Source: Hydrangea macrophylla (taxonomy: Eukaryota; Streptophyta; Magnoliopsida; Cornales; Hydrangeaceae). From it: a stretch of DNA of 64,000 nucleotides. The notes beneath the pieces are model-generated. The model ran no database searches and was not told where the DNA came from. It saw only the letters and a program-made list of their open reading frames with translations. The DNA is taken from contig CM066991.1 of assembly GCA_033977485.1 (NCBI GenBank), forward strand, positions 133,257,999-133,321,998. Direction: 5' to 3'. Shown here in pieces: positions 10,923-23,300 of this stretch. The first letter of the stretch is position 1. Every line of letters starts with the position of its first letter. The position numbers and the translations under genes were made by a program.

Positions 10923-11196
10923 AGGCTGCGTTTGTTTCCTAAACGTGATTGATGAGCATTACTTGTACCCTTCATTATTAAGAAGACTAATAATATCACA
11001 TCTCCATTGGGATTTTAATTTTGATTACTCCATGGGATTAATTAGTCCCTCGTATGAGAGGCTATTTAGTTAAAATACACTATTAATTCTACCTGATTAA
11101 GCGTATCCAAAAAAAAAAAAAAACTATTTAATTAAAATGTAGTATTAGTCAAATTCCACCTAATCCTACCATCAATTTGGGAAACAAACGGCCTTA
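10923..11196. mobile_element. Non-autonomous TIR element (MITE-like)
   Basis: The ends are GGCTGCGTTTGTTTCC on the left and GGAAACAAACGGCC on the right, an imperfect inverted repeat of about 16 bp around 274 bp of AT-rich sequence. The GCGTTTGTTTCC type of terminus is common among plant Tourist/PIF-like MITEs. No clean TSD. Confidence 0.55.
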
Positions 11197-11252
11197 CAGT
11201 GAGGAGACTGGAGAGAGAGAGACCAACAAGCAGCTTAGCAAATAACAATGTT

Positions 11253-11576
11253 AGTGGCACTAACAAATTCTACTAATACTCACACCCACACTCTATCTCT
11301 GGGGTTTCCCTTGCAGTCGCCACTTTTCTTCTTCCTTCTTGGCCTTCTTGCCCAGGGTCCTGCCTTTTTGCTAAGGTGTAATATTTAGAGGACACTAACA
11401 AATTTCACTAACATTCACACCCGCACTCTATCTCTCTCATACTCGTAGTGACAGTGTAGTTTCTCGCCCAGTGTTCCTGCCTTTTTGCTAAGGAGTAATA
11501 TTTGGGGCACTAACAAATTCCACTAACACTAACACTAACACTCACTCACACTCACACTCACACCCACACTCTCAGA
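11253..11576. repeat. Three ~120-140-bp tandem units beside the pararetrovirus relic
   Basis: The phrase CACTAACAAATTYCACTAA...CACACCCACACTC recurs at 11253, 11392 and 11508, with CTGCCTTTTTGCTAAGG before the second and third copies. Part of this array (11297-11430) recurs in reverse orientation at 12985-13108, so the viral relic lies between inverted arms of about 125-135 bp. Confidence 0.8.
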
Positions 11577-11639
11577 AAATACCAAGTCCATGTTATTCTC
11601 TTCTTATTAAACTGAAAGTACCATGTGTGTTTAAACAAT

Positions 11640-12960
11640 ATATTTTGGATTAGTAAAGCTTTATCCCATGCTTTCTGGTAATCATAGTAATTATAAGTCT
11701 TACAATCACTAGGGGAGGATTTTAAAAGCTTTCTTTCTGTTGTTAAATCAATTCCTCAGTCATACGAGGAAACGATCCTTGCTATAAACATATGACGATC
11801 CTTGCTATAAACATCTGAGAAAAGGCTGGCTGTTTGCCTCCTGTAAACTTGTGTTCTATTTGAACAGAACCAGTTTCAATGAGAATATTTTCGTAATATT
11901 TCCTGGAATTCCCGTTTGCTGTTTTGGGATAAAACCATTCATTGGAAATATCAAAATAATGAGAAGCAATATCATTTGGCAGTTTAACTGCTTCTTCCTT
12001 GTTGTTTAACACAAGAATAGACCAAAGTTTAACTTTCTCAATGTGATCTGAGAAGGATATAATCCTTTCTGGAGTAGGGGCGGAATAACCTTGATCTTTA
12101 CCTTTTCCTTTATTTATGGAATTATGATAATCGGGGTGTCTACCACCTCTTCTGCGTTCAGGGGTATAACCTTTGAAGTTAGGCCTCATGATTTCTCTGC
12201 AGGAATTCACGAGTAAGGAAGTCAGGTGAGAATTTGCACTTCCTTTTATGTAGTCGATTTTAAAATCAAAAGCAGACAGAATTCCTTGCCATCTAGCAAA
12301 AATCTGTTTCGAGGCGATGTTTTTAACATCTTTTGTAAGAACATCCTTGACAGCTATGCAATCTACTCTTATTAAAAATTATTGATTGAGTAGATCTCCT
12401 TCAAATTTAGTAACACATAAAACAATTGCCAAGATTTCCTTTTTAATAGTAGAGTAATTTTTCTGGGCTGGTTTCCAATAACCTAAGGTAAAATGAACCA
12501 GCTGTTTAGAGTTATTAATTCTTTGTTTTAAAATTCCACCATATCCTAAATCTGAAGCATCTGTCTCAACGATTTTAAAAGCACTGGGAACCGGTAGGCA
12601 CAAACATGGTAAGACTTTAACTTTTGCCTTGATTCTTCTAACTGCTTCAGTATGGACTTTAGTCCACGGTGGGAGAATCTTCTTCACTCTGTCATATAAG
12701 ACTGCTGAGTCTCTATAAAGATTTTTGTAATATTCAGAAATATAATTTAAACTTCCTAAAAATCTTTGAAGTTGTATTTTGTGACAATAACTCTATCAAT
12801 TGGAATAATTATTCCTTTGTTTATGTGATGAACAAGAAATCTTATATTTGTTTGAAACAATTTTATTTTCTTGGCTGAAATAACTAAACCATTTTTTTGA
12901 CAAGTGGAATTAATAAATTGACTTTCTAAGGCAACAATCTTCGAGCTTTCTCTTTATGAG
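11640..12960 (-). pseudogene. Endogenous pararetrovirus (Caulimoviridae) polyprotein relic
   Basis: The minus-strand reading gives, in order, the end of a reverse transcriptase thumb/palm region (about 12960-12690, interrupted), an RNase H domain (12687-12379) with the ETDAS-type catalytic motif, and a C-terminal region (12210-11782). These are separated by stop codons and frame changes. The order and wording match plant caulimovirid polyproteins rather than Gypsy or Copia: no integrase follows RNase H. The genus is uncertain; a florendovirus- or petuvirus-like origin is possible. It is clearly inactive, since only part of the polyprotein is present and it is broken in several places. Confidence 0.8.
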
Positions 12961-12984
12961 GATACTTCTACATTCTCTTCTTTA

Positions 12985-13108
12985 CGAGATATAATAGTGT
13001 GGGTGTGAGTATTAGTGAAATTTGTTGTCAGTGTCGCAAAAGTCGGTACCCTGGGCGAGAAGGGTAAGAAGGAAGAAGAAGAGTGGCGACTGCAAGGGAA
13101 ACCCTAGC
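12985..13108. repeat. Inverted copy of the 11297-11430 segment
   Basis: The reverse complement of this stretch matches 11297-11430 with scattered mismatches, including GGGTTTCCCTTGCAGTCGCC. On the + strand it reads GGCGACTGCAAGGGAAACCC immediately before the first putative CIA30 leader exon. The inverted arm therefore overlaps what may be the transcription start region of that gene. Confidence 0.8.
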
Positions 13109-13112
13109 CCAG

Positions 13113-13151
13113 ATGGGACGAAGACTGTTGGAGAAGAGATTCGTCGACCAG
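13113..13151 (+). other. Candidate leader exon with a small upstream ORF
   Basis: The sequence AAACCCTAGCCCAG is typical of plant 5' leaders. It precedes an ATG at 13113 and a strong donor, CAG|GTAAGTG, after 13151. If spliced to 15826, the frame reads on into GTGATATCTAAGAATGATTAA and stops, giving a 19-aa upstream ORF. Assignment to the CIA30 transcript is inference from orientation and splice signals only. Confidence 0.4.
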
Positions 13152-15825
13152 GTAAGTGATTTATAACCAACACTCAAAATCAATTTCATCATTTTTTCAG
13201 AGAATCAGTATCTCTCAGGTTTCCCCAGTTTTCATTTATTAATTTTTTGATTGATTCCAAATTGATTGAAATTTGAAACACACACTTACCTTTCAGTTGT
13301 TTTCACATGGAATGGGTCTGTCTCTGAACATGATTACTCTCGTTTCCTTTGAAACATTGGACGAAACACACACACACACACTTACACACCCCACCGAAAC
13401 GACTTCATTTCGTGCGAAGCAGCACTGGAATTTCGTGATTCCTGGTGGGGGTTTCATTTCGGTCAACTACGCCCCCGAAAAGTTTCGGTCTGTTTGATGA
13501 TATGAATTAGAAATTTAGTTTGTTGATAATATGAGTTTTGTTGTCTCTATATAATTAATTTTGTTTTAAAAATTAAATTTTTGCTTAGTCTCCGCCTATG
13601 CCCCTAGGCGCTAGGCCCCCCTCTACCGCTCGCCTACCGCCTAGCGAACATTGATTGGAATACTTACTATGATTTACAGTGCATGAATAAAAAATGGAGA
13701 TGCACTCAATTTGGTTAGTTTTTTGCTTTTTATCTTTGTTGTGCTAAGTAGATTCACCCAGGTTCATGTAACCAAGTAATGATTTGCTTATCGTAACTGC
13801 CCTTACTATACTTAAGAGTTGCTAAGGTTATCAATTCCAACACTATGTTTGGGACTTTTCATTGACATGTGAAGCAGTTTCTAATATTTTTTTGGGCTTT
13901 ATTATCAAGTCCTTCAAGTTGAGGCTATCTTCATATGTGCTTTTTTAGTTTGCTTTGTATACTTTCAAATGTGTGATTGTTGGCCCATTTTTTTTTAATC
14001 AAATCAAGTTTCTTAGGCAAACTTTTGTCCATCTTAGTTTTAAATTTTTTTTTTCTTCTTATTCTCATTTAATTTTTTCCTTAACTATTTTCAATATCGT
14101 GTTTTACACTCTCTGTTCATAGCTTCAATTTCTTATTCTCATAGTTTCATGATCTGTTCTGGCTTTACCAATCAATTCATTCGCTTCAAAATTTTGCTGG
14201 GATTGCTGCCCTTAGTAAAGATATCAGCTCATTCAGCTTGATTGAAGCTATTGTTTTCCTGATCTAAACTATAAGAAAACGTGATCATAAAAGAGCCTTA
14301 TCTTCCCTTCTTCTTTTTTTTTTTTTTTTCTCCCTTCCCAAAAAGCAAGAGCGTCACTATTTGGCATGGAGTAGGAATTTGATGGTAATGCGAATTCCTG
14401 GAATCCGTCAAAATCTTCTCTTTCTTTCTCTTATTCGTCCTCTCCTTGATTGTGTTCAAGAGTTCATTCGTATTTGCAAGAACAAGAAATATACTCAAGT
14501 AATTTCAAGATCATCAAGTTTTGATGTTTGGGGCAAATTCAGAGGTTGTTTTTCAACTTACTCATTTGTGGAATCTCGGCGTTTGATAAGAATCATACAA
14601 TGCTTCAATTTTTGTTCAGTTATTAAACTTTTTAATTAGCCAATTACTTCAAGATCATACAGTCACATGTTGAATTATTCGTTTCATGGTCGTAGTCTTT
14701 CGTCCTAGTCTTTCGTCTGCATCCATTTAAATGCATATAAGAATGCTTTCTCCATCAATTTCACTGCATATAAGAATGCTTTATTTGATTCCATGAAGTT
14801 TTGAGCACAAAAAATTAGAAAGGGAAGTTTGAAGATTTCAAAGTCTCTCCAACCTCAATCTGCTGCTGCTGGTGTGCCCTTTCAGCTAGCCCGTGTTCGG
14901 GCATCTTTTAAAGTCATCATTTTTTAATTAAGAGTTTTTGATAAGCTACAAGTAAGATATCTTTAAACTGATTTTCTTAGCTTTAGAAAGGGGGAAAAAA
15001 AAATCAAATCTTAAAAAAAAAAAAAAAACTGAAAAAGATAATCCAAACGATCACAACTTTTCGAAAGGATTGTTAGTCAATCTGTTATGTTTTTTTTTTT
15101 TTTTTTGTTGTTGTTGTTGTAGTTATCATGTATATCCAAGTACCCTTTCACTAAGAAGAATTTGGGGACTTAACTGAGCAGATAAAGTTTAGCACGAAAA
15201 TGTGAATTAGGGGATATATTATAATTTATAAAAGGTGTGAGGTGAACATGGCCCATTCATTTGATTTAGATCAACTGTTAGGAAGAGTCGGGTCTCTTCA
15301 AGATAGTTACAAATAACTACGTTGGAGATAAAGATGGGTACCTCTTGCTAGAGTTTTGGGTACTGCAAGTTTTCTAAATATTGTAAAACTTTCTATTTTT
15401 GTTCAAATTCTCGGTAATCAATATCAGTAAAAAGGATTCCTCTGTATCGAGGATCATTGAAATAAGCAAGAATACTATTTCTACAGAAAATGCCATTTAT
15501 AGCCGACCCCAATTGATTGGGACACAAGGCTTGGTTTGGTTAGTACATAAATATTCACCTGTTGTCCATCGACTACGCCTTTCGGGCCAAACTTTGGAAA
15601 TCTTAGTGCCATAATGCCTTTTAAGTTCATAGGATTTTGCAATTACATTTAGTGAATGCATTCTGAAAAATTCCAAACATTACCCTTAATCCATGTTGTT
15701 CATCTCATCTACTTAAATTGATTGAAAAATTTTAACAAAAAAAATAAAAATAATAACTTACTATGCTTTAAGTCTCATTTTTAGTCTTACATGTTTAGTC
15801 TCATCTCATTTTTTTTTTGTCGCAG
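13152..15825 (+). other. Presumed leader intron or intergenic sequence
   Basis: AT-rich, with T and A homopolymers (14310-14330, 15010-15030, 15091-15107), a CA repeat near 13370, and a CG-rich patch with GCCTAGGCG-type motifs (13590-13645) that recurs in many plant genomes. Near 14725-14785 the phrase GCATATAAGAATGCTTT is duplicated. An RTE LINE 3'-end fragment lies at 15501-15541. No coding exon recognised. Confidence 0.4.
15501..15541 (+). mobile_element. Severely truncated RTE LINE 3' end
   Basis: AGCCGACCCCAATTGATTGG and the following GACACAAGGCTTGGTTTGGTT match, on the opposite strand, the 3' end of the RTE element at 43740-46529. Only about 40 bp remain. Confidence 0.75.
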
Positions 15826-15897
15826 GTGATATCTAAGAATGATTAAGAACAGTAGTTGGTGCATAGAGATGAACCTTACAAATTGATGTTTTGTTCC
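15826..15897 (+). other. Candidate non-coding leader exon
   Basis: Preceded by a pyrimidine-rich TTTTTTTTTGTCGCAG acceptor and followed by the donor CC|GTAAGTAT. It contains a stop in the frame carried from 13151, so it cannot join the CIA30 coding frame. It would be a 5'-leader exon. Splice-signal evidence only. Confidence 0.35.
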
Positions 15898-16261
15898 GTA
15901 AGTATAGTTTTGTTTCTTATCAATTTGTTTAGATTGTTTCTTTTCTTTGAACATTATGTGAAAATTATGAGGCTAATGATAGGGATTAACTGAATTTTGT
16001 ATTTCTCTTCCGTATCTAATTTCAGTTTTCAGTTTGAAGGTGTGTTGTAACCTATTTATGGAAATAGTGTTATCTAAATTTGAACACTTGGATCCCTTTT
16101 AATTCAAATTTTCCCAGTTCCTCTGCGTAATCTATTCATGTCCGGTCAGTTTGTGCAAGTTCATATATATATATATATATATTTAGAGTTAAAAAAAAAG
16201 TTATACTGTACAATTGATGCTTTGGCAAAATATTTTTTTTCTTCGAGCCGTGCCCTCAGCA

Positions 16262-16666
16262 TCTATATTACATGGCCTGATTTTCCATTATTGCTGGCGG
16301 TGATTGAGTGTTTATATAACAAGTCTAACAGTCGTTGCTTTCCAACCGTCGCAATCCCTGTAGTCGTAACCCATTCTTTAATTGGCAAGAGTCAACATAA
16401 AAACCAATATGGTTTTCTTTACCTCTTTTTTTTTTCGTTGAAAGTTTTCTTTACCTCTTAACGGTGTGATTTAATGGTTATTTGATTTGTGAATTCGAAT
16501 ATAAAAATTTTATTTATCGTATATTCATTTACCTTTTTTTTTTAATAAAAAAAAGAAAAGAAAAAAAGAAAAAAATAATTTATCATACATTTACTTACCT
16601 TTTCTTTTCTTTTTTTTTTTTTTTTTTTTTTGTCGTGCCGTGGGCACTGGGCACGGACAATCACTA
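16262..16666 (+). mobile_element. Candidate non-autonomous Helitron
   Basis: The 3' side has a short hairpin (CGTGCC ... GGCACG, near 16635-16656), a 10-12-nt spacer and CTAG followed by T, the hallmark of a Helitron 3' end. A possible 5' end, TCTATATTAC preceded by A, starts at 16262. No Rep/helicase is present. The 5' boundary is speculative. Confidence 0.35.
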
Positions 16667-16698
16667 GTATATATATCATTAAAAGATTGTATCAAATG

Positions 16699-16997
16699 TG
16701 TTAAGTTACCAACTACTCCAAAAGCTTAAGCTGTTAGAGAATGAGCCCAACCATGTATATCAAGCTTCAACACCCTCCCTCACGTGCAACTCTGTCTTGC
16801 ACGTGGAGAGCAAACAAACCAAACTCCATCATATTGGAGACAAATAACAAAGTGCAAATATGCACAACAAAGCGGGGATGGGGAGTCGAATCCAAGACCT
16901 CCCACAAACAAGACTTTGATACCATGTTAAGTTACCAACTACTCCAAAAGTTAAGCTGTTACGAAATGGGCCCAACAGTGTATATCATGCTTCAACA
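16699..16997 (-). mobile_element. Complete TRIM (299 bp) with terminal repeats, PBS, PPT and TSD
   Basis: Two direct terminal repeats, TGTTAAG...TTCAACA, lie at 16699-16772 (74 bp) and 16925-16997 (73 bp). On the minus strand the internal region starts with TGGTATCAAAG (16924-16914, a Met-type PBS) and ends with a GTGAGGGAGGG polypurine tract just before the other repeat. The 5-bp flanks are AAATG on both sides (16694-16698, 16998-17002). There is no coding capacity. It sits just upstream of the first coding exon of CIA30, and its right end is about 140 bp from that start codon. Confidence 0.9.
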
Positions 16998-17137
16998 AAA
17001 TGGACGATTGGTTAGTTTTATTCCTCCTCGAATATGATGCCATAAGCAAATTGTTTCTCACGTGTATATAGGTGCTTGCAACTCTCTTTCGGTTTTGTCA
17101 GTCAATGCTAAATAGTTGTGGGAAACAGTCAATATCG

Positions 17138-20100
17138 ATGTCAAAGTTGCGTGCAATGTGGCAAGCTTCTTTGAATGCAACCAAGAAAGGTAGTACTTCA
17201 TGCTCACTATCTGGTTCTTTTGCTGATTGAAAGATTATTTTTAATAATGTATTTGAGATATGTTGTGACTCAGCAATAAGCTTGTAGATTTGTTCGCTTT
17301 TTGGTATTGTTGTTAATATGGTCAATATTTTGTATTTATTGTATAGCATATTCACAGGAATGTAACGTATGATCTTATTTCCTTCTTAGCATTTCCTCTT
17401 TTAGCTCTCTTTGTATTTTGTATAAATTAGGCATCTCATTGAGAGAAATATACATAAATCTTTTACCATCTCTTCTGACATGGTATCAGAGCAGAGAAAA
17501 ATTGATCTCTGATTTCTTCTCTTCTCTTCTCGGCGACCACTCACAGGTCGTAGCCATTTTGTGGCATCTGGAAGTTCTTCGTTGCATATTAGATCGACAA
17601 TATTTGTTGTGTCTCACCTCGAAACAGCAGGCTTGCTGTGTCTCGCTTGTGCAGCCACGAGCCTCTCGCCGACCTCCGTTAGTCCATGCCGGAGCTCTCT
17701 TATTCTTCCGACCCTAACCTCTGTTCCAAAATACCCTTCACAATTGCTCATTATTTCTCTCTTGACCCAAAGTTTATATATTTATTTTTATTTTAAATTA
17801 TTATATATATATATATTTCAGAATCCCAAAAATTTCTAGAAATTACAGATCAGCCCAATCTTTTCTGTCATTTGCAAATCAGCCTCAAAACTTTGCTGAA
17901 ATTTTCAGATCAGCTCCTTTTCCATTTTCTTTTTTTCCTCCCAACTATAATGGGTGATCAAAATGGAACCAAAGATCCTCACTTTTTGGGCTCAACGACG
18001 AGCACTAAATTGAAGGATTACCATCAATGGTCTCATGCCGTCACTGTGTTTTTGAAGGCATGAGATAAAGCACTTATCTCACGGACACCAAACCCTATGA
18101 CACAACCAAGGTTGTTTTATGGGAGCGGGAAGATGCACAAATCATGACCTGGTTGTGGAATAGTTTGGAGCACGAGGTCTTCAATAATGTTTCTTTTTTG
18201 GAATCTTTTAAGGATATTTGGAATACTCTTAAGGAGTTGTATTCCTCCGAGCATAATCTTTCTCGGATCTATTAGCTCTATTAGGACATCTTTATACTTT
18301 AGCACGGTGATCGTTCAGTGGAAGAGTACTTCTTTGTTCTTAAGGGTATGTGGGACGAACTCAATGTTATGTCGCGTCCCGGAGCAGTAGAAATTAGCAG
18401 GAAATTAAAATTTTCCTTTCTGGTTCCGTAAGTCATGACTAGTTACATTAACTGATTATCCACAAACATACTAGATAAATAAAAGAGTAACTTAAGCGGA
18501 AGCGTAAACTGGATATACATAAAAAGATTACGAGCTATTACATTAGAGTTCGTAGTTTTCAAACGATAAAAAAACAACAGAGATTAAGGAGTTGGACGCC
18601 GTTTACATCTTTATATGTAGGGACAAAAGAAGTGTAAGATCGTTGACGTAAGGCGTGTGAAGCCACTTTATGACTTAGTATGAACGAACAAAAATCTACA
18701 AAGAACAACTAAGTCTTCTTTCTTGGAGCCGCGCCAAACGCGCCTCTAACTGGCGTAGCCGTGACCATCAGCATTGTAGGCTTCCCCTTCGAAGGCTTCT
18801 CTTCATTAGTTTTAATAAAAGCTAAGTGAGCGTCCTAACCGAACACTCCTAATATAAAATATGTATCAGAAAGTACATAGCGACTAGTTATGACGGTTAA
18901 TGAATTATAATTAGACCTTGCGTGAACTATGCATCATCGATACATTCAACTTTACTCGACTTAACATCCGACTTTACTTGACTTTGTTACATTACCAGTG
19001 TAACGCCGTTGGCTTAGAGTGACTCGCCCAATGGGTCGAGCTATGGTTACTTTACTATCGTTGTCTGTCTCTCCGTGGCCACAGTAGTAATCTCGCTTTA
19101 CAAGCTAACCATATACTCTAGGTCCCTAGGTCCTCGGGACCTTGTCTTATGAATATCGTTGCTGATTTGCGAAACGGTTACTTTACTATCGTTGGTCGTT
19201 ATAACTGCAGTAGTAATCTTGCCTTACTGGCTAACCGTGTTTATTCATTTCTCAATTCATTCTTATCAATATGGTTACTTTGCTATCGTTTTTGCCTCTC
19301 CGTAGCCATAGTAGCAATCATCGCTGACATGCGATCCTGTAATTCCATTCGACAGTACCGACTCAGTACATATCAACTTTCGGACCTCCGCGGTTGACTA
19401 CACGTATTTTCAAATGCATATCGACGTGGTCTCCGCGACCGTTCGACTCTATACTCGTTCACGTCGACTTGATGTTATGACACTGACTCCTACGTGAGGT
19501 GTATCATATGTTATACACGAGGTACAAGTTAATTAGACAATTACTATTTATTCTTGAAATCTAGTACGGGCCCTAAGCTTGTAGTACCACATGTTAAAGT
19601 ATGAGATTAAACGGACTAATAACAATAATATTATTCTATTAATAATAATATTAATAATAGTAGTAGAATACTACGTTCGAGGTGCAACATATTAATATGA
19701 GGTTAACCGGAAAACAATAATAATAATATTAATAATATTAACGAAATGATAATACGGAACCAGGTTCGAGGTACAACTTGATAAATCACGAGTTTCAACG
19801 GATAATTAATAAGATATGAGGTTAACCGAAAAACAATAATAATAATATTAACGAAATGATAATACGGAACTAGGTTCGAGGTACAACTTGATATATCACG
19901 AGTTTCAACGGATAATTAATAAGATAATAGTAATAATAAATAAATAGCAATCATAATAATAATAACAAAAATCATGATACGGACCTAGATTAGGGACACG
20001 ACATGTTAAAGCATGAGTTTTAATAGCTAACTAATAATAATAATAATAATAATAATAATAGTAAATAGTAGTAGCGATAATAACAATGATAATAGAAATC

Positions 20101-20295
20101 ATAATACGGACCTAGATTAGGGGCACCACATGTTAAGCACAAGTTTTTCCATAAATAATAATACATAGCGATTAGAGGATAATACAGACATTAATCTAAT
20201 ATACCAAGTGAGTTAGGAACTCACCATAGGTTCGGGGTCGTGGTGTGGTTTAGGATGGACTTCCTTTTCTTTCTTTCTTCTCTCTCTCGGCCAAA

Positions 20296-20333
<38 letters not shown>

Positions 20334-23300
20334 TTTCCTAAACGCTAAGAGGGGGGGGGGGGGGGGGGGGGGGGTCAGGGGGGTGTTTATAGGGGAGTTA
20401 ATATATATAAAATATTATATATATATATATATATATCACCCAGATTATTTACATATATACACACATAAACCAAACACACAACCACACAAACACACATGAC
20501 ACCACACAACACCACTACCACACGCCACCAAGGATCAAAATTTCCTTCTGTTTCCATCGAAACGGCCGAAACGTTTCCATTTCCTAGGTCATGGAAACGT
20601 AACAGCCATGGAATCTCGAAATTCCATGGATTCCATCGAAATGACTTTGTGTCTTTTGTTTCCATCGAAACATAATTGTTTCCATCGAAACAAATCTATG
20701 ATTCCGCATCGTTTCATTTGCTTCCAACGAAACATACTTGTTTCCATCGAGATAATCATGTGGTTGTGTACTTGTCATATGAACAACCATTTTATTTTAG
20801 AGATGGCTTATTAGCTTACTATGTACTTATATGTATCTTTTGCATTCTATGAAGTGTTTTGATATTCTATGAAGTGTTTGACAGTAGATTGACGACTTAA
20901 TCCTCATGTATTTTCAATTTGAACTACACATTTTTAATGCATCTCTACATATATAAACCTCTCAAATGTTCAATTAATCAATTATTAGCTTTGTACACGC
21001 ATATAGTTAAGTTTGAAGTTATGTTTCCTCATGTTTCTCAATGTTTCCAATTTTTTCCGCTGTTTCCGAAATGTTTCCAAAACGTTTCTATTTCTGGGCA
21101 GACCGAAACAATAGACCGAAACGAAATTTTGATCCTTGCACGCTACACACATGCACTCAAGCACACAACACACTTCACACCTCACAACCCTACCATACAC
21201 ATCAACACTCTACACACTCCTCACACAAACACATGGCACACCCCCCAATCACTCACTCACTCTCTTTCCCTCCATATGTCGGCACACACATGCACAATTG
21301 GTCGGGGTTGTTTGGGGGTTGGCTTACGGTACAAGCATGGTTGGTTAACACATGTATAATTACGGGTTTTGAAATAATATTAATTACAGTGGAAATCTTA
21401 TAAATACTGTCCAGAATTGGAAATTATATTAATAAATATAATAAAAATTACAGGTATTACAGTTTATCAGTTGTTGACTAGTGACTTGAAGACTCAACAG
21501 CAACATTAGGAAGAATTCCGGGTTGCTAAATTTCTCTCCGGTCTTAAGCCAAAATTTGCCACCATTAGTTCTTAGATTCTTTCTGGGAAAGATGTCCCCA
21601 CTCTTAGTGAGACCTTTGCTCGGGCTAAGCGTGCATCTATTCACCCTTTTGCACTTGAGAAGGATGATCGTTCTACTTTAGCAGCCTTTGTTGGGCGCTT
21701 TGACACTCCTATTGGAGCCCATTGTGGCCATGATGCTGGTCGCTGTGGGGGTGGTGGTTCCAACAATTATCGTGGTGGCCGCGGTGGTCGTGGCACCAAG
21801 AATTGCACTCATTGTGGTGGAAACAATCACACCGTTGAATTCTGTTGGCAACTTCATGGTAAGCCCGCTTGGGCTAATCAGGCTAGTGTTGATGGTGTCC
21901 ACCCTGTTTCCACTTCTGAAGAGTAAATTGTTATGACTAAGTCCGAGTATGATTTTATTCTCCAGCGAGTCAATGCCTCGTCCTCATCCACAGCCAATCT
22001 AGTTACTTCAGGTAACGCATGACATGTCTTCATTTCTGATCTAGTCTCCCTTGGGTCATTGATTCAGGGGCCTTTGATCATATGATAGGTAATTCGTCTC
22101 TTCTTTCAAAATTTTCTTCAATTTCAGCCCCTTCGTTTATCAGAATAGCTAATGGCACCAAAACACCGGTTCACGGAATTGGTATCGTTAGCACTCCTAC
22201 TCTTGATCTCTCATCTGTGTTATATCTACCTTACTCTCCTTTTAATCTATTATCTGTGCCCAAGCTCACTAATTCTTTAAACTGACCGGTAACCTTTTAT
22301 CACACTCATTGTGTCTTTTAGGATCTAAAGACGAAGAGGACGATTGGTGGGGGATTTGAGAAGGATGGACTTTACTTTTTTCAGCCGTCTTCTACTCTGG
22401 GTCGATCAGCTCTTCATTTTACCACTTCACCATATCAGTGGCATTGTCATCTAGGGCATCCATCGTCTCTTAGTCTTCGACATTTAGTACCATCTTTACC
22501 TAGTTTTTTTTGGTTTTAATTGTGAGACTTGTGAACTTAGTATGCATCATAGAGCTACTTTTAAACTTAGAAATAATGAACCATGTTTAAATCCTTTTGA
22601 ACAGGTTCACTTTGATGTTTGGGTCTAGCTCGCACAACTGGTTTATGTGGATCTCGTTACTTTGTTACTTTTATTAATGATTATTCTCGTTTAACATGGG
22701 TATATGTGCTTAAAGATAGATCTCAGTTGTTTAGTGCATTTTAAACATTTTATGCTGAAATTTCAAATCAATTTAATGCCAAGTTTCTTGCTTTTCGAAC
22801 TGATAATGCCCTTGAATATAGCAAAGTTAGTTCGTTTCAACAATTTCTTGAATCTAAAGGTATCAAACATCAAACATCTTGTGTTCATACTCCCGCTCAA
22901 AATGTAATTGCTGAGAGCAAAAATGGGCCCATTCTTGCTATTGCCCGTGCTCTAATGATCCAAATGCATGTTCCTAAGTCTTTTTGGGGGGATGCAGTTC
23001 TTACTGCTACATATCTTTTAAATAGAATGTCTTCACGGGTTCTTAAAGGCAAGTCTCCCTTTCAGAAACTATTCCCTGGCAAAAATCCGTTTCCTCTTCC
23101 CCCAAAAGTGTTTGGATGTGTTTGTTTTGTTCATAATCTAACTCCTGGTCGTGACAAACTGGATCCCCGTACCCACAAATGCATATTTCTTGGTTATTCT
23201 CGTACCCAAAAAGGATATAGGTGCTATAGTCCTACCCTACTTGAGCACTTCGTAAGTGCTGATGTGACCTTCTTTGAGGATATTCCATACTTTTCTCCTG

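Noticed and set aside
17481..17500. tRNA gene at TGGTATCAGAGC sequences
   Set aside because: These are primer binding sites complementary to tRNA-Met immediately after LTR ends (also at 1121, 32396, 47307 and 60001); no cloverleaf.
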